Assembly (NCBI GenBank): GCA_949316235.1
Contig: OX438750.1
Location: 22,446,865 to 22,510,864, forward strand
Length of the DNA: 64,000 nt
Source: Oegoconia quadripuncta
Lineage: Eukaryota; Arthropoda; Insecta; Lepidoptera; Autostichidae
Direction of reading: 5' to 3'
Part shown: positions 45,231 through 56,700 of the stretch, in pieces
How positions within the stretch are numbered: position 1 is the first letter of the stretch
Layout of the letters: the number at the start of each line of letters is the position of its first letter
The notes under the pieces: model-generated
What the model was told of the DNA's origin: nothing
The model's input: only the letters and a program-made list of their open reading frames with translations
The model's database searches: none
Position numbers and translations under genes: made by a program

Positions 45231-45539
45231 GGGCAGTCGAGTAAAAAATAAATAGAATTAAAAAAAAACATGACTACTGTAGATGTTTAATGTGTTTACC
45301 AGTAACAACGAATGATTTTATTGTGTAACAAAAGGGGCATTGGAAGCGGTTCAATCAATGGCTGTTTCACAACGGTGACACCCAATCAGTGAAATTGTCA
45401 AAACCAATTGTCTTAATATTGTATTGAGTGTGTGCAGTGAAATAACATTATCACTGGAACTAGTCTGTAATATTGATAGAAAAGGATATGATTGACAAAA
45501 ATTTGTCGAAATTATGTCACTATATTGAGGACTATAATT
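45231..45539. other. No gene seen
   Basis: Nothing recognised. Confidence 0.5.
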
Positions 45540-45778
45540 ATAATTCGGACACTTACACCAATCATCTTATCATAATCTAAGCACAGCTTGTACTATGGAT
45601 ATATACAATGGATATGGATAGCTAAGATAACGGATGAACATACATAAATATTTTAATAAACATCCATATATGAATAAATGTTCGTTTTCATGACACAAAC
45701 ATAAACCCCTCGCGGGATTCGAATCCGCAACCGTTGGTTTCGCTGACAGGGTGACTATCCACTACACCAATCGGTTTT
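45540..45778 (-). mobile_element. SINE B, minus-strand copy
   Basis: Minus strand: accgattggtgtagtggata, box B GGATTCGAATCC, and the SINE B body and tail as at 33067-33303. Confidence 0.85.
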
Positions 45779-46019
45779 CAAATGATTAAGAGGATTTATA
45801 AGCGAGACGATTATTTGATGGATAGAGGGTCTTACAGCATTTATGTTCTATTATGGCTTCTCGCGGTCAGCTGACACCAGTATCAGAATACATCCAAATT
45901 TTTATGGATATACTTACAACTTTGGTACGGGTTTAATAACTGTACTCAACTCACACTCAAGTGTACCTCATTGCTTGAAGACGAAAGTGATCTCTTACTA
46001 CGGGTCTCATAGAAAGCTC
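45779..46019. other. Possible older part of the LINE remnant
   Basis: Short spacer; the sequence may be decayed coding of the LINE that follows, but no motif can be read. Confidence 0.35.
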
Positions 46020-46360
46020 ACTTTGAACATCGAGCAATGAAGAGAGCGATGATTGGCTTTTCACTACGTGATCCAATCAGGAATCTAGACATCCGTAGGC
46101 GAAAGAAAGTCACTGACAGCCCAGCGGGTTAGTAAGTTGGACGGCAGTGGGCAGGAACTGATTCTCTGGTGGAGACCACGCACCGACAAGCGCAGCGTAG
46201 GACATCCAATCACAAGGTGGACAGACCACCGGATAAGGTCGCGGGAAATCGCTGGATGCAGGTCCCTTCCAAGCTGTCGCTCTGGAACTCTTTGGGGGAG
46301 GTTTATATTCAGCAGTGGACGTCCTATGGCTGATATGACGATGATGATGAATTCACACTA
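46020..46360 (+). pseudogene. LINE reverse-transcriptase C-terminal remnant and 3' end
   Basis: Plus-strand frames give KRAMIGFSLRDPIRNLDIR, then a WWRPRTDKRSVGHPITRWTD block, and after a shift a LGEVYIQQWTS-like ending followed by tatggctgatatgacgatga. These are the well-known last residues and tail of a widespread lepidopteran LINE. Stops and frameshifts make it a dead copy. Confidence 0.8.
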
Positions 46361-46936
46361 GATTTTTTTTAAGGGTCCAAAGTACATTTCCTGACACTAT
46401 ATCCTTCGTACCTAAATAACTTATTATTGTTCATTGACGACATTATTTAATAAGTTCAATATCAATATATAAATATTTGTAAACACTGAGATAGCATAGC
46501 TAAACATACATTCACATACGCTACACGTGTGCATTCATTGTGCTCGGTAACAATGTGAGTGACTGACTACCATTTACTTCCTAAATATTCTGTTGCATTT
46601 GACGTGGTATCAACATTGCATTTTACAAAGCAACGCTACGGCCCACGCAGTTCCCATACAATATGTAGGTGGGCCTGCTTCCCGGGTCGCATGGTCAGGT
46701 GGGTTGGACCGATGGTTGATGGATACGCTGGCAACTACGCATTATGAGCTGAACACTATGAGATTATGGGCTAAACGTCTATCACAGTAGAAAGCGGTAA
46801 GTCAAGAGTGGGTCGCATCGTGTCTACCGAGTTACTAATCGGATAAAAAGTGAATGACTGATTGACATTGATAAGAAAATGGGTCTGTAAACAATCTGCA
46901 GTATTGGAAATATTACAATTAAACGTCTGAGATAGC
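46361..46936. other. No gene seen
   Basis: Nothing recognised. Confidence 0.5.
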
Positions 46937-47110
46937 CTTCCTGCTTGCCCTGCGTAAAGAAAGTCCTCCCACGCGTGGGCGTCCAGCAATCGTCCCAAAT
47001 CCCACACTCCTACTATTGTATCTCTTGTTGGTTTTCAACACGGCGTCTATATACCTACTGAAGGCAGACGGTGTCCTACGTGACTCTATTGCTACATTAG
47101 CCAACAGACT
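46937..47110 (-). repeat. Dispersed repeat J, copy 2
   Basis: Minus strand: gcaatagagtcacgtaggac, then accgtctgccttcagtaggt. Matches 3595-3755. It lies in a 94-codon minus-strand open frame (46919-47203) that is probably accidental, or a relic of repeat coding. Confidence 0.65.
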
Positions 47111-47256
47111 AAAGAGATAAATATTATAAGGAAACCTATATAGTTTCCCACTTGGGGGGCAAAGGCTGCAGCGAAAGACATGCAGAAACGATAACAAGGC
47201 CAAACCTACGGAGACCGAGGTCGAGTGAAGATCATCTCAGCGGTGCCGTATTATAG

Positions 47257-47798
47257 CCCAGGGAAAATACGATAAAAATTAGCTTAGCTAGACATAATTC
47301 AAAACCGACTGCTATCTTATAGAGGTATATTAAATATGTAATTTTGAATAATTAAGCTTAAAAAAAAAATTTTTTTTAGAAAACCCTATTTTTAATTTGT
47401 ATCTTAATAACAATAGTATACTACTGATATTTAATTAGGTGGACTTTTGTTAAACACAGTTAACTTATTGATGAATAAAAAATTAAGCATGTTATAGTTA
47501 GGAATGCAAGTGTTTTAGCTGAAAATGTCATCGAGCTGCATTGTTTAGGATATAAAAATGAAAACTAATATTTTGTAACGATAATTTCCCTAAATGTTTT
47601 GAAATAACCATCAAATGAGCATTTTTTATAATAAACCTATTTTTCAACTTTAGCTTATTTAGTTATTTGCTTAGTACTTGCGTTTCTTACAAATGCTTCA
47701 TTTTTAGCAATTGTTACTACATTTAGAACACTATAATATTAAATGTTTCAAGAAAATCGCGGTTATTCGTTTTTCCGAGGTGAAACCGTATTTTCCCT
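47257..47798. mobile_element. MITE-like repeat G, copy 2 (542 bp)
   Basis: Inverted-repeat ends CCCAGGGAAAATACG and the complement of cgtattttccct. Compared with copy 1 it has about 200 extra bases in the middle (roughly 47465-47700). Confidence 0.7.
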
Positions 47799-48302
47799 AT
47801 ATAAGAAGGCTACCGCGAATAAGTATCAGGAAAATTGTTTACGTCCAGCAGTACCTACTTTCGTAGTCTGCGAATGTTTGCATATTCACAAGTGGTTGAA
47901 GTTTTTCTCCTTGTCAGGAAGCCGTTAGGATCACCTACTATCCTGTTGCCTCTTTCTACCGCCAAGTATAATGTCCGCATTTATATTCCGGTGTGAATGA
48001 TAAGATAGCCGGTAATAGAAAATTTCTTCTTCTTTAATTTGACAACGCACCTAAGACCGTATCTGAACCCAAGGTTACCGATGTTCTGGGCAAAGTTAGG
48101 CAATGACATAAAATATAAAATGAGATTGAAAGGCACTACAAACAGTTGTAATACCGCTTACAGAGCGAACTGTAACCTCTTGCTGCCTGGCTTTAATGAC
48201 TCGCGAGACTTGAAGTACTCGAATGAATCAATCAGATTAGATAAACGTAGGATACGGTTCTGTATTGATGGAAAAGTCATAATTTTACTTTTAGTTTGAT
48301 AA
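47799..48302. other. No gene seen
   Basis: Nothing recognised. Confidence 0.5.
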
Positions 48303-48575
48303 TGACGACCTGTTTGGTGTAGTGGTTAGCAACTCTGGCCACTATAATAAAAGGTCGCGGGTTCGAATCCCGCTAGGGGCATATGTAACAAATAAACGCT
48401 TTATCTATCTATGTTTGTGTGATGAATACGGACATTTGTACCCGAGTTATGGATGTTTTCATTTATAATAAAATGTATTTATGTAGTATATCAACCATCT
48501 GGTATCCACAACACAAGTCTATAGTTGCTTACTGTGGAACTGATGGCGCTGTATGTCTAAGAATATAAAAAAATC
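48303..48575 (+). mobile_element. SINE A, best copy
   Basis: Head gacctgtttggtgtagtggt, box B GGTTCGAATCCCGC, body with gatgaatacggacatttgta, and tail to ctgatggcgctgtatgtcta. Used as the reference for the split copy around mariner. Confidence 0.88.
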
Positions 48576-49532
48576 ATAATAATAATTTTTCATTGGTTTT
48601 TATTAACTAGAAATCATTAAGCATTGATCAGCAAAAGAAGTAATTGGTTTCGATTTTGATGACATTTCTCTAACCTAAAACTTAACTGCTCTGATTTTTT
48701 TCCTATTCTCGGTACTACGATCCTTTTACAATTAACTTTAGTACGTGCCTCTGCACTAAACTTAGTTTTATCAGAATCTACACCTTTGTATAGAACACGG
48801 AATCACCCCCGGTTTCTTAAATATTTAATTATAATTTGGTAATTGCACAAAAGGGTGATCTAAAACAGTAAACGTTCAAATTTATTTTGAAAGTCAATTG
48901 AAAAAAGCACGATTTCAAAAATTATGTATAAGTAGGTAAAAAGTTATTACTTTGCGAAAAGTTATTTTTGATAATTTCTCTGAAACACAGTTCGTAATTG
49001 CTGTCCAGAGTTATCTCTAAAAGTATTATAATATAAAAGTCTTATGTAAGAAAATTAAAAACTTTGCATTAACTTGGATAATTTTACAAAAGAAAGTTTT
49101 TTTTCCTATTAGGGATTTGCTTAAAACAATTGTTAAAGATAAGATAATTACTTTTGAAAAATCGCAGTATAACAACAAATACACTCCTTGCCTACGGTGT
49201 AAGTACCGTATCTACCGTAACTATCCCAACTTGCCCTTGACCAGTTTATTATGTTAAGCTATATTGCTGAGTGCCAATTTGACAGGCCCGTTGTACTCGT
49301 ACTACACTTATTTAGTACTTTGACTACCTTTATTCCTTCTTCACAAAGTTGTACACTTTGCAGTGTGGTAAAGTGATATAGGTTACATACATACCTAAAT
49401 ATAGTCGCCTGTTTCCCGTAGGTTGCGATTCACAAATAAGCCAATAATCGAAAAATTTAGAACAGAAAGAGTTTATTTGACACACTGTGACGACACATTA
49501 AATAAATACAAAAACAGAAAAAGTAACATAAT
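48576..49532. other. No gene seen
   Basis: AT-rich; nothing recognised. Confidence 0.5.
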
Positions 49533-49925
49533 CTAACTAATATTACAAATGCGAAACTTTGGATGTTTGTTCGTTTGTTTGTAGCTCAATTTCGGTGAAA
49601 CGGATGAACGAATTTGGATGAAATTTGGTATATAGGTAGAACAAGCCCCGGACTAAACCATACAATATATTTTACAAAGTGAATAGTTCTTACGGGAACA
49701 AAAAATTTATAAAACACAATTAAAAATACCTATATCTTATAGAAAAAATACGCCGTCCAACGCTTCCGTGAGGTACGTATAGTAGTACCTAGTACGCGCT
49801 ATTGCCCCGCTGACTGCATAAGCTCAGCTGCTGAGCAAAGTAGGCACCAGCTGTTATTCTTACGGGATAAACAAATTAAACATATTAAAGTTATTCCACG
49901 CAGACGAAGCCGCGGGCAAAGCTGG
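49533..49925 (+). mobile_element. Helitron-like element, 393 bp
   Basis: Starts TCTAACTAATATTACAAATG after A and ends CGCGGGCAAAGCTGG before T. CTGG fits the CTRR rule. The body includes gtttgttcgtttgtttgtag and the ggtatataggtagaacaagc segment shared (on the other strand) with 1535-2375. Confidence 0.8.
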
Positions 49926-52900
49926 TAGGATAATAAAAATGAACCATCAATGAGATATTCCACGAATAGCGCCAAAGTTTCACCTGAAAATTGCTACGAA
50001 ACTGTTGACGAAAGTCAAATTTTAGATACGTGTTTGTGAAACCACAAACATTTATTTATTGCTCGGAAGCTTGACACTACGATTCGCGCTGACCTTTCCG
50101 TTTTGATAAGATAATTATATATTACACAATCATTAAATATTATTGTGACAAAGTAGGTTAAATAAAGTTAAAGAAAGTATTGTACTGTTTGTTCCTTAAG
50201 TATTTAATTACGCAATAAATCACTCTGAACATTACGACTTCTCATAATCCGCTGGACAGGGGAATAAACTGTTTTATTTTATTTAGTTGTATGTCAAACA
50301 TTTGAAAGAGTTATAATTGGCAGAATTTTTAATATGTCGTTGGTGTCAAAATGGCATTTACCCTAGAATTATATCATTATAGGTATCCTCTGTCTTATTC
50401 CAGGGGATATTCTACATGTGTGCCAAATTTCATCCAAATGCATAAATCCGGTATTGAGTAGCAAATAAATTCTAATATCAGTTGGATATTCCGTAGCCTT
50501 AAATAAATATTCCGAATCGATGTTGATTCGATTCGATCGACAAATCAGTAAACGGTCATACAATAACCAATCCCAATTAAGAAACTCACCCGTGAACCAA
50601 CTACAAAACACGCTTTCAAACAAAATCAACAAGCCTAATACGATTATACGATCGGATCAACCGATCCGAACGCGATCTTTGATTTTTTATCGATTTATCC
50701 GATTATCCACCGTTATAAAGCACCGTAAGCGGTAGGAATTCGGATTTATCGAAATTTGAAATCATTATCCAAGTTACGGGTACGCATTTCGCTTATCAAT
50801 GGCTACAATAGCCGTGGCCTGTACCATTGGCTGTCACTTTTTATGTAGCCTATTACCACGTTCCTTTCAAAATGATATCGGTAAAATGACCGGGCAAAAA
50901 GTATAAATTTGCTACAGTTGATCAGAATTTATTGGTCAGTCACGCACTCGAACGTTCGTCAGTGCTGTTTTAAATCACAAATGAACCAATTATAAAGAGT
51001 TTAATGCACTTGGGCGTATAAAAAAGTCGATAAATCGAAGATAATAATGCGTCAATTAGCCTTGATTTCAAGTGCCTCGTGTATTGAGCATCGCTTGAAA
51101 GAGAGCCGTCTTCAAAATCCATAAGGTACTTATTCCTAATAGTAGGTAGGTGTCTCATTATTCAGGGCTAGCACAGCTTTATGTGTCTTCGATTTATGTG
51201 TCAGCGGAAGTTGCATGTTTAGGTGAATTTGATATCTAACTTTCAAATTTAAAAAATTTGTAAAGATGAGATTTCGATTTGTTGGTTAAGACAAAATAAT
51301 GTTAGGCTTGAAGGGCACAAAAGATCTTGAAGGGCCATACGTGATAAATAGGTGATAAATACGTGATTAAAACATAATAAATTAGGATAAAATGTGATAA
51401 CAATAGTATGTCATATTCATTTTATATGAAACTTTTTATAATCTGTGTGGAGGCGAGATTGTCATATAATTCTCAATCGCCTGTCTCACCCATCCACTCT
51501 TATCAACCTACAAGCTAAAACGTTCACTTTATCCACAACTTCGAAGCTTAATTTGTATAGACTCTGTGAAAAGATTAATTTACTTCATTTGTTTCCAAAT
51601 TTCCAATGCCTACTTGAATTACCTTGTTTGTTTTAGATCAACAGTCGACCGTCAGGACCTCTAACCGTCATACGTTCCACAAACAAGGTTAGTGAGGGCA
51701 GGTTATTGAGTCTAACTGACCGGAATGATCAGGGCCCATGTCGCTGGCATGAACAATGACCGCATTCACTGCAAAATAGCGGATAAGCCATAAAATATTC
51801 ATAATTCACTACACAATGAAATCACATGAATCAATACACCCCATGCATTATGCTCGATAAGTTTGTCACGAACAACCCTAGAGAAAATTAAGTTATAAAT
51901 ATTATGTAGATGACATATTGTGGCTAGCAAATATATACTATTTAAGAGTAGGTAGTTATAGAGAAAGCTAATAAATTCAGGATGGCTATTTCTTTCGGTG
52001 TTTCAATATCGAATGGTTACAGGTAAAAAAATTGATTTGGTTGATAGATAAAAAATCGCGTGGAACTGTACTGTATTGTGGTAGGACAATTACATTCTTT
52101 AATATACAGTTTAAAAATTACAAGATCTTAATTGTCTAATTTTTTTTTTATTCTTTTTTTATTTGTGTGCTTTATTATGCCTATGTCGGGTTTGCTAAAA
52201 GATATTTTAGGGCCAAGCTCGCCTTTTGTATATCTTATTTATTAATAGCGAAGTATCGCTGTAATTGTTTTTTTTTGTGTATGCAATAAAGTGTTATAAG
52301 TAAATAAATAAGATTATCAAACAAATCAATTAGAAATCACATAAATTTAGTTGTTTTTACAATAAATGTTTATGTCCTCTTAATGGCAACTGGCAACCCT
52401 AGAAAAATGTATTGACCTATCCCTAACCAGTCCTATCACAAATAAACAAAGATTGCTAACAAAGAGCATCTGTCAAATTGGGTCTACAACGATAATTACA
52501 TACAATAATAAATAAACACCCTATGCCCATAAATATAAGAATATACGTATAGATTTCGATATTCATCCACTTCGCCACACATGAGACACAAAATAAAACA
52601 AAATCTAAGAAAATAGACAGACAGTAAGTTCACCCCTATCTAGAAAATTTCACTGTACCTACTATATACCTTTTTTTTTTTAACCGTGTAGTATGGGATG
52701 GCGGAGAGCAGAGAGATATAGAAAAATCTCCACCGACAAGAGCATGGCTCTTAAATAAGATGATGATAATGATAAGTATGGATGGGATGGTCATAAAAGT
52801 TGTCCTTATTCTATCATTGAAGTAAATAAGTAAATGGCACTATCAATGTGAATATATTTCTTTTACTTCAAGTTCCGATTTTAAAATGACGAAAGTATGA

Positions 52901-53032
52901 ATTGGACATGTCATTGCGGTAGTAAAATCTGATGTAACAAAGTAAAATGTATTATTCCTGTGGATGCAACAGGTTTACAAAGTATTATTAATTTAGAATC
53001 AACAGACTGAGGACACCATTTTTATGTAAATA
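49926..53032. other. No gene seen; mostly unique AT-rich DNA
   Basis: 3.1 kb with no recognised repeat or coding. Small hairpins are present (for example ggcgagattg ... caattcgcc-like at 51452-51481, and cggatcaaccgatccg near 50653-50668). Confidence 0.45.
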
Positions 53033-53233
53033 CTAGCTTTCCGCCCGCGACTTCGTCCGCGTGGAAGATTTTATCAAAATCGGTTCTGCAAAAAAATCCT
53101 ATATGTTAATCCAGGTCCTAATCTGTCCACTCACCAAATTTGATCCAAATCCGTCCAGCCGTACAGGCATGAAAAGGTAACAAACATACATACGCACACA
53201 CAAACACTTTCGGATTTATAATATTAGTTGGGA
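53033..53233 (-). mobile_element. Helitron-like element, 201 bp
   Basis: Minus strand: TCCCAACTAATATTATAAATC start, ACGCGGACGAAGTCGCGGGC ... GCTAG|T end. Close to the copy at 17164-17363. Confidence 0.82.
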
Positions 53234-53650
53234 TTTATTTTAATGAAACAAATTAAATTGACGATGTTTTTACAATTTCTCAACCAGTCGACGTAAAAAA
53301 AAATTCTTAGTAGTTATACTAAAAAAAATACGAGCAATATATTAGAAAGAATGTAGAAGAACTTGAATCATTATTAATTTATATTTTAATTAGATCTCTG
53401 TGTATTGTATATTTAAGTATAGGTTTGCAAATAATTTGTTTTTGCGCGGAGATTATTGACGTGTCTTGCAATAATAACTACATTTGTACTACTTCCAAGA
53501 CTTTTTGGAAAACTTTTTCAACTTCAAGAATGAATTATCTTTGCGAATTGGTTGTGATTAAAATCCACGGAATTCGCAATCAATACACATATAAATAAAT
53601 ACCTATATGATATTTCGGCAAAAAAAAATAAAATTGAAGGCAATAGGTAT
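53234..53650. other. No gene seen
   Basis: AT-rich spacer. Confidence 0.5.
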
Positions 53651-53748
53651 TACTTATCTCAGTAGCTGCACCTGGTATTCTCAAGGTTCGTGAGACGGTG
53701 GCTTGCTGCCAGATACCGTTCGGTCTTCTGCTATCATTTTGTGAAACG
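53651..53748 (-). CDS. Possible internal coding exon (hypothetical)
   Basis: A minus-strand frame reads SQNDSRRPNGIWQQATVSRT and then LRIPGAATE, with a protein-like mix of residues and a long pyrimidine tract upstream (cttctctctctctcttcatc). A possible acceptor ends at 53749, giving the phase needed by the short exon at 61215-61240. The donor is uncertain (AG|GTGCAG or AA|GTAATA). I do not recognise the protein. Confidence 0.25.
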
Positions 53749-56700
53749 CTCTTTGGTTCAAGCAAAGTAGAAACGTTGAAGCAAGAATACAGATGAAGAG
53801 AGAGAGAGAAGGGTCTACTTTAATTTTCTTTCATTTTGTGCATCATTCAATATAGTTTAGGCGTAGTGAGAATTTATTTTCGGAGGTCTCTTCTAAAGAA
53901 TTTGTAATTAAACTTTATATAAGAAATGGAAAAGTTGAAGATGGGCGAGGTATCGTTCATCACTTTAATAGGTATAATAGTGCTAATTGCAGAAAAATTT
54001 CGTTAATTATGATTAATCTAAGAGCTGTGCATCCGTATTACTCTTACTTGTCAAAGTTGAGTTCAAGACTTAAAACCTGAAAATCAACCACGTCAACAAC
54101 ACAATTAGGTACCGGCTAGCAGACACTGAGATGGTAACTCGTTTGTAATCTAAGCTAACGGTTTCAATGGTCTCATTTTCTTACTTAAATTATGATAGAT
54201 GTATTCTTTGGTAGATATTATCAGCAAAAATGTCAAACATACTTGTTTTTATCGTCTAAGCTTTAGATCTATACAAGGATTTATATATACCTGATTAATA
54301 AAGCCATATTAAAAACGTCAGTCAACCTAGTAATTGAAATAATACCACAACATAGGATCACAGCTTTAATTGCTTCACCGATATTAAATAAACTATTCGA
54401 CAACCCTAATATTAACGAGCAACTAACAAAGCAGACATTGACTGACAACTCGGGACAGATCCCCTCTTACAACAAAACAAACTTAGCTGTAAATCCAACC
54501 CCTTATTCCGATTTTACTGCTGAACTAATAAATAAAGTTATCCAATTGCAGAGCCGTCGAGAGATAAAAAAGCTTGAATATTAAAGGGAAATGAACTCTT
54601 CTTTGCGTAAACATATTTCATTACGTAAACCATATCTCATGTTCCACTTTAGTTAAACATGTGGATAAGTAGACACAAAAATGTCTCGTCAGAACTCAGA
54701 AATCAAACTTTTATCATGTAGTCATGTTCACGCCATTATGTGCGAATCTACACCAAGTAACTTTTAATTGGCAACACCGATTAATTTAAAAAAATACACT
54801 AGAACGCCGCTTAAAGTTTCTTTTGCTAATTTCTCATTAGCACTCTTGCATACGCGGGCTTTACTTTCATTCCTTCAAGAATAATCTCTTTTGCGGGACC
54901 TTAGACTGATGTGAGATGGGCTGATGATGAGTATGCAGCGGTGCAGCACGTAGTAAGCGCGCCTCTAGAAAAGCACCAGCGGGAAAGAGTCAAGTAAGCC
55001 AAGCCAACTCTGAGACACTAGATAAAATAAATGCACAACGTTGGGTTAAATTAAGATAAATTCACGTTGGCGTCAATTCTCGCAGTTTATTAGCACTAAT
55101 TTCAGAAATGCTTCAACAAGTCATAATAAATAATACCGTGATCGTGCCAAACTTAAATCTGTTCAAAAGTCAGGTCCTGGGTTCTGAAAAACAGGAATCC
55201 TTGATCTATACACTTCTTGCAAGAATTGAATAGACACGTGTGCAGAAATATTATTTTTGGTTTAGATTAATAATAAGAGACGAATTGCACAATCGGTCGG
55301 TATACTGCAAACCTACTATTATCGACTACCTACCTCGATTGAAACCAATGACAGATGGGAAACACAATACGGCATGGTATGCGCCATTGTTGGTGCCATT
55401 TAGATGGAGCGCAGTTTTGAGGGCAGCCTTTGGGGGTAATATTGCGTATTCATCCTGTTCAATCGATTCTGTTATATTTCATCCGATAATAATGACAGTT
55501 CGGGATTAAGTCTCAATAGATACAAATGACGTGGCTAATTGGCTGTTGAAAAAATTCACTAAACAGAAGCCGAAATCATTTGCCCCGCCCTCAATACAAT
55601 TCGTAGGTACAAGGAACACAGATGTAACAAACAATTAATATTTACAAATGCAAAAGACAATACTGATCTAAACAGTGATGTCAAGACTATCCCTAATGGT
55701 TTATCATAATCAATGACCTACGAACATTTGGAGTTACTATTGAATGAGTAATACAAAGCGTTATAGACGCCGCCGTTTTAATCGATGAGCAAAAATGTGT
55801 TAGAAGCGATATAGAAACTAGAAAGCATAGATATCTAGCCTCAGGGTGAAAACAGTGTGAATAACGTGCGATTACCGCAGAGCATTGTCGCGTGCTGTTC
55901 TAAATCACGTGGATAAGATGACAAGATAACATGCTAATTGAAAGAAAAAAGAATCAACATATTACTTCGCTTGAAGCTGGTAAGAGTAGATACCATTCCA
56001 GATACAACAATTAAAGAATGAGTGTGATTTATATTCGTATTATTATAACCGACTTCGCCAAAATATCTATTTATAAGATATATCGCGACTCAACAGCGGT
56101 CAAGTTCATATAACAAAAGATATAAAATAAACACGAAAGTGAGAAAGATAATTACCATAAATGAATACCCGTCTCGGAAACGAGTAGTTAACATAAATCT
56201 CATAAACCTAGAAAATGGTTACGCCTCTAGCCAATAGCCAATCGCAGGTGCGAAATTTCATTTTGAATGTGTGTGATGGCGTTCCATTACTTTCCCTTAA
56301 AATGGTGATGCTATAATAATATTGAGGTAGATACTTTTATTATATCCATAAATTTAAGTAAGGCTAAAAAGCAACTTATTACATAGTTTTTATAACTTAT
56401 TAAATCCAAGCAAAATCACAAAGGAAGCAAAAACTTGATTGCTCTAGATATAGGTGACTTGCAAGAAATAGAAGAGAAAATAAGTTATTGTTGACCAATT
56501 TACTTAATCCTGATGTTTACATAAAGGCTTACATAAATACTTTGAAGAAGAAAATTTACTAGAAAACATGTTACAATAAAAAGTCTTGATATAACGCGTG
56601 AATGGACCGTTTGTGGTAATATGAGTGAAGGAAAGTTATTCATTCAATAAAGATATAAGCGGGGATAGTGGCAGATAATCATAATGCTCTGTGGTTAACG

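Noticed and set aside
46919..47203. 94-codon minus-strand frame as a gene
   Set aside because: It overlaps dispersed repeat J and has no start context or splice border that I trust.
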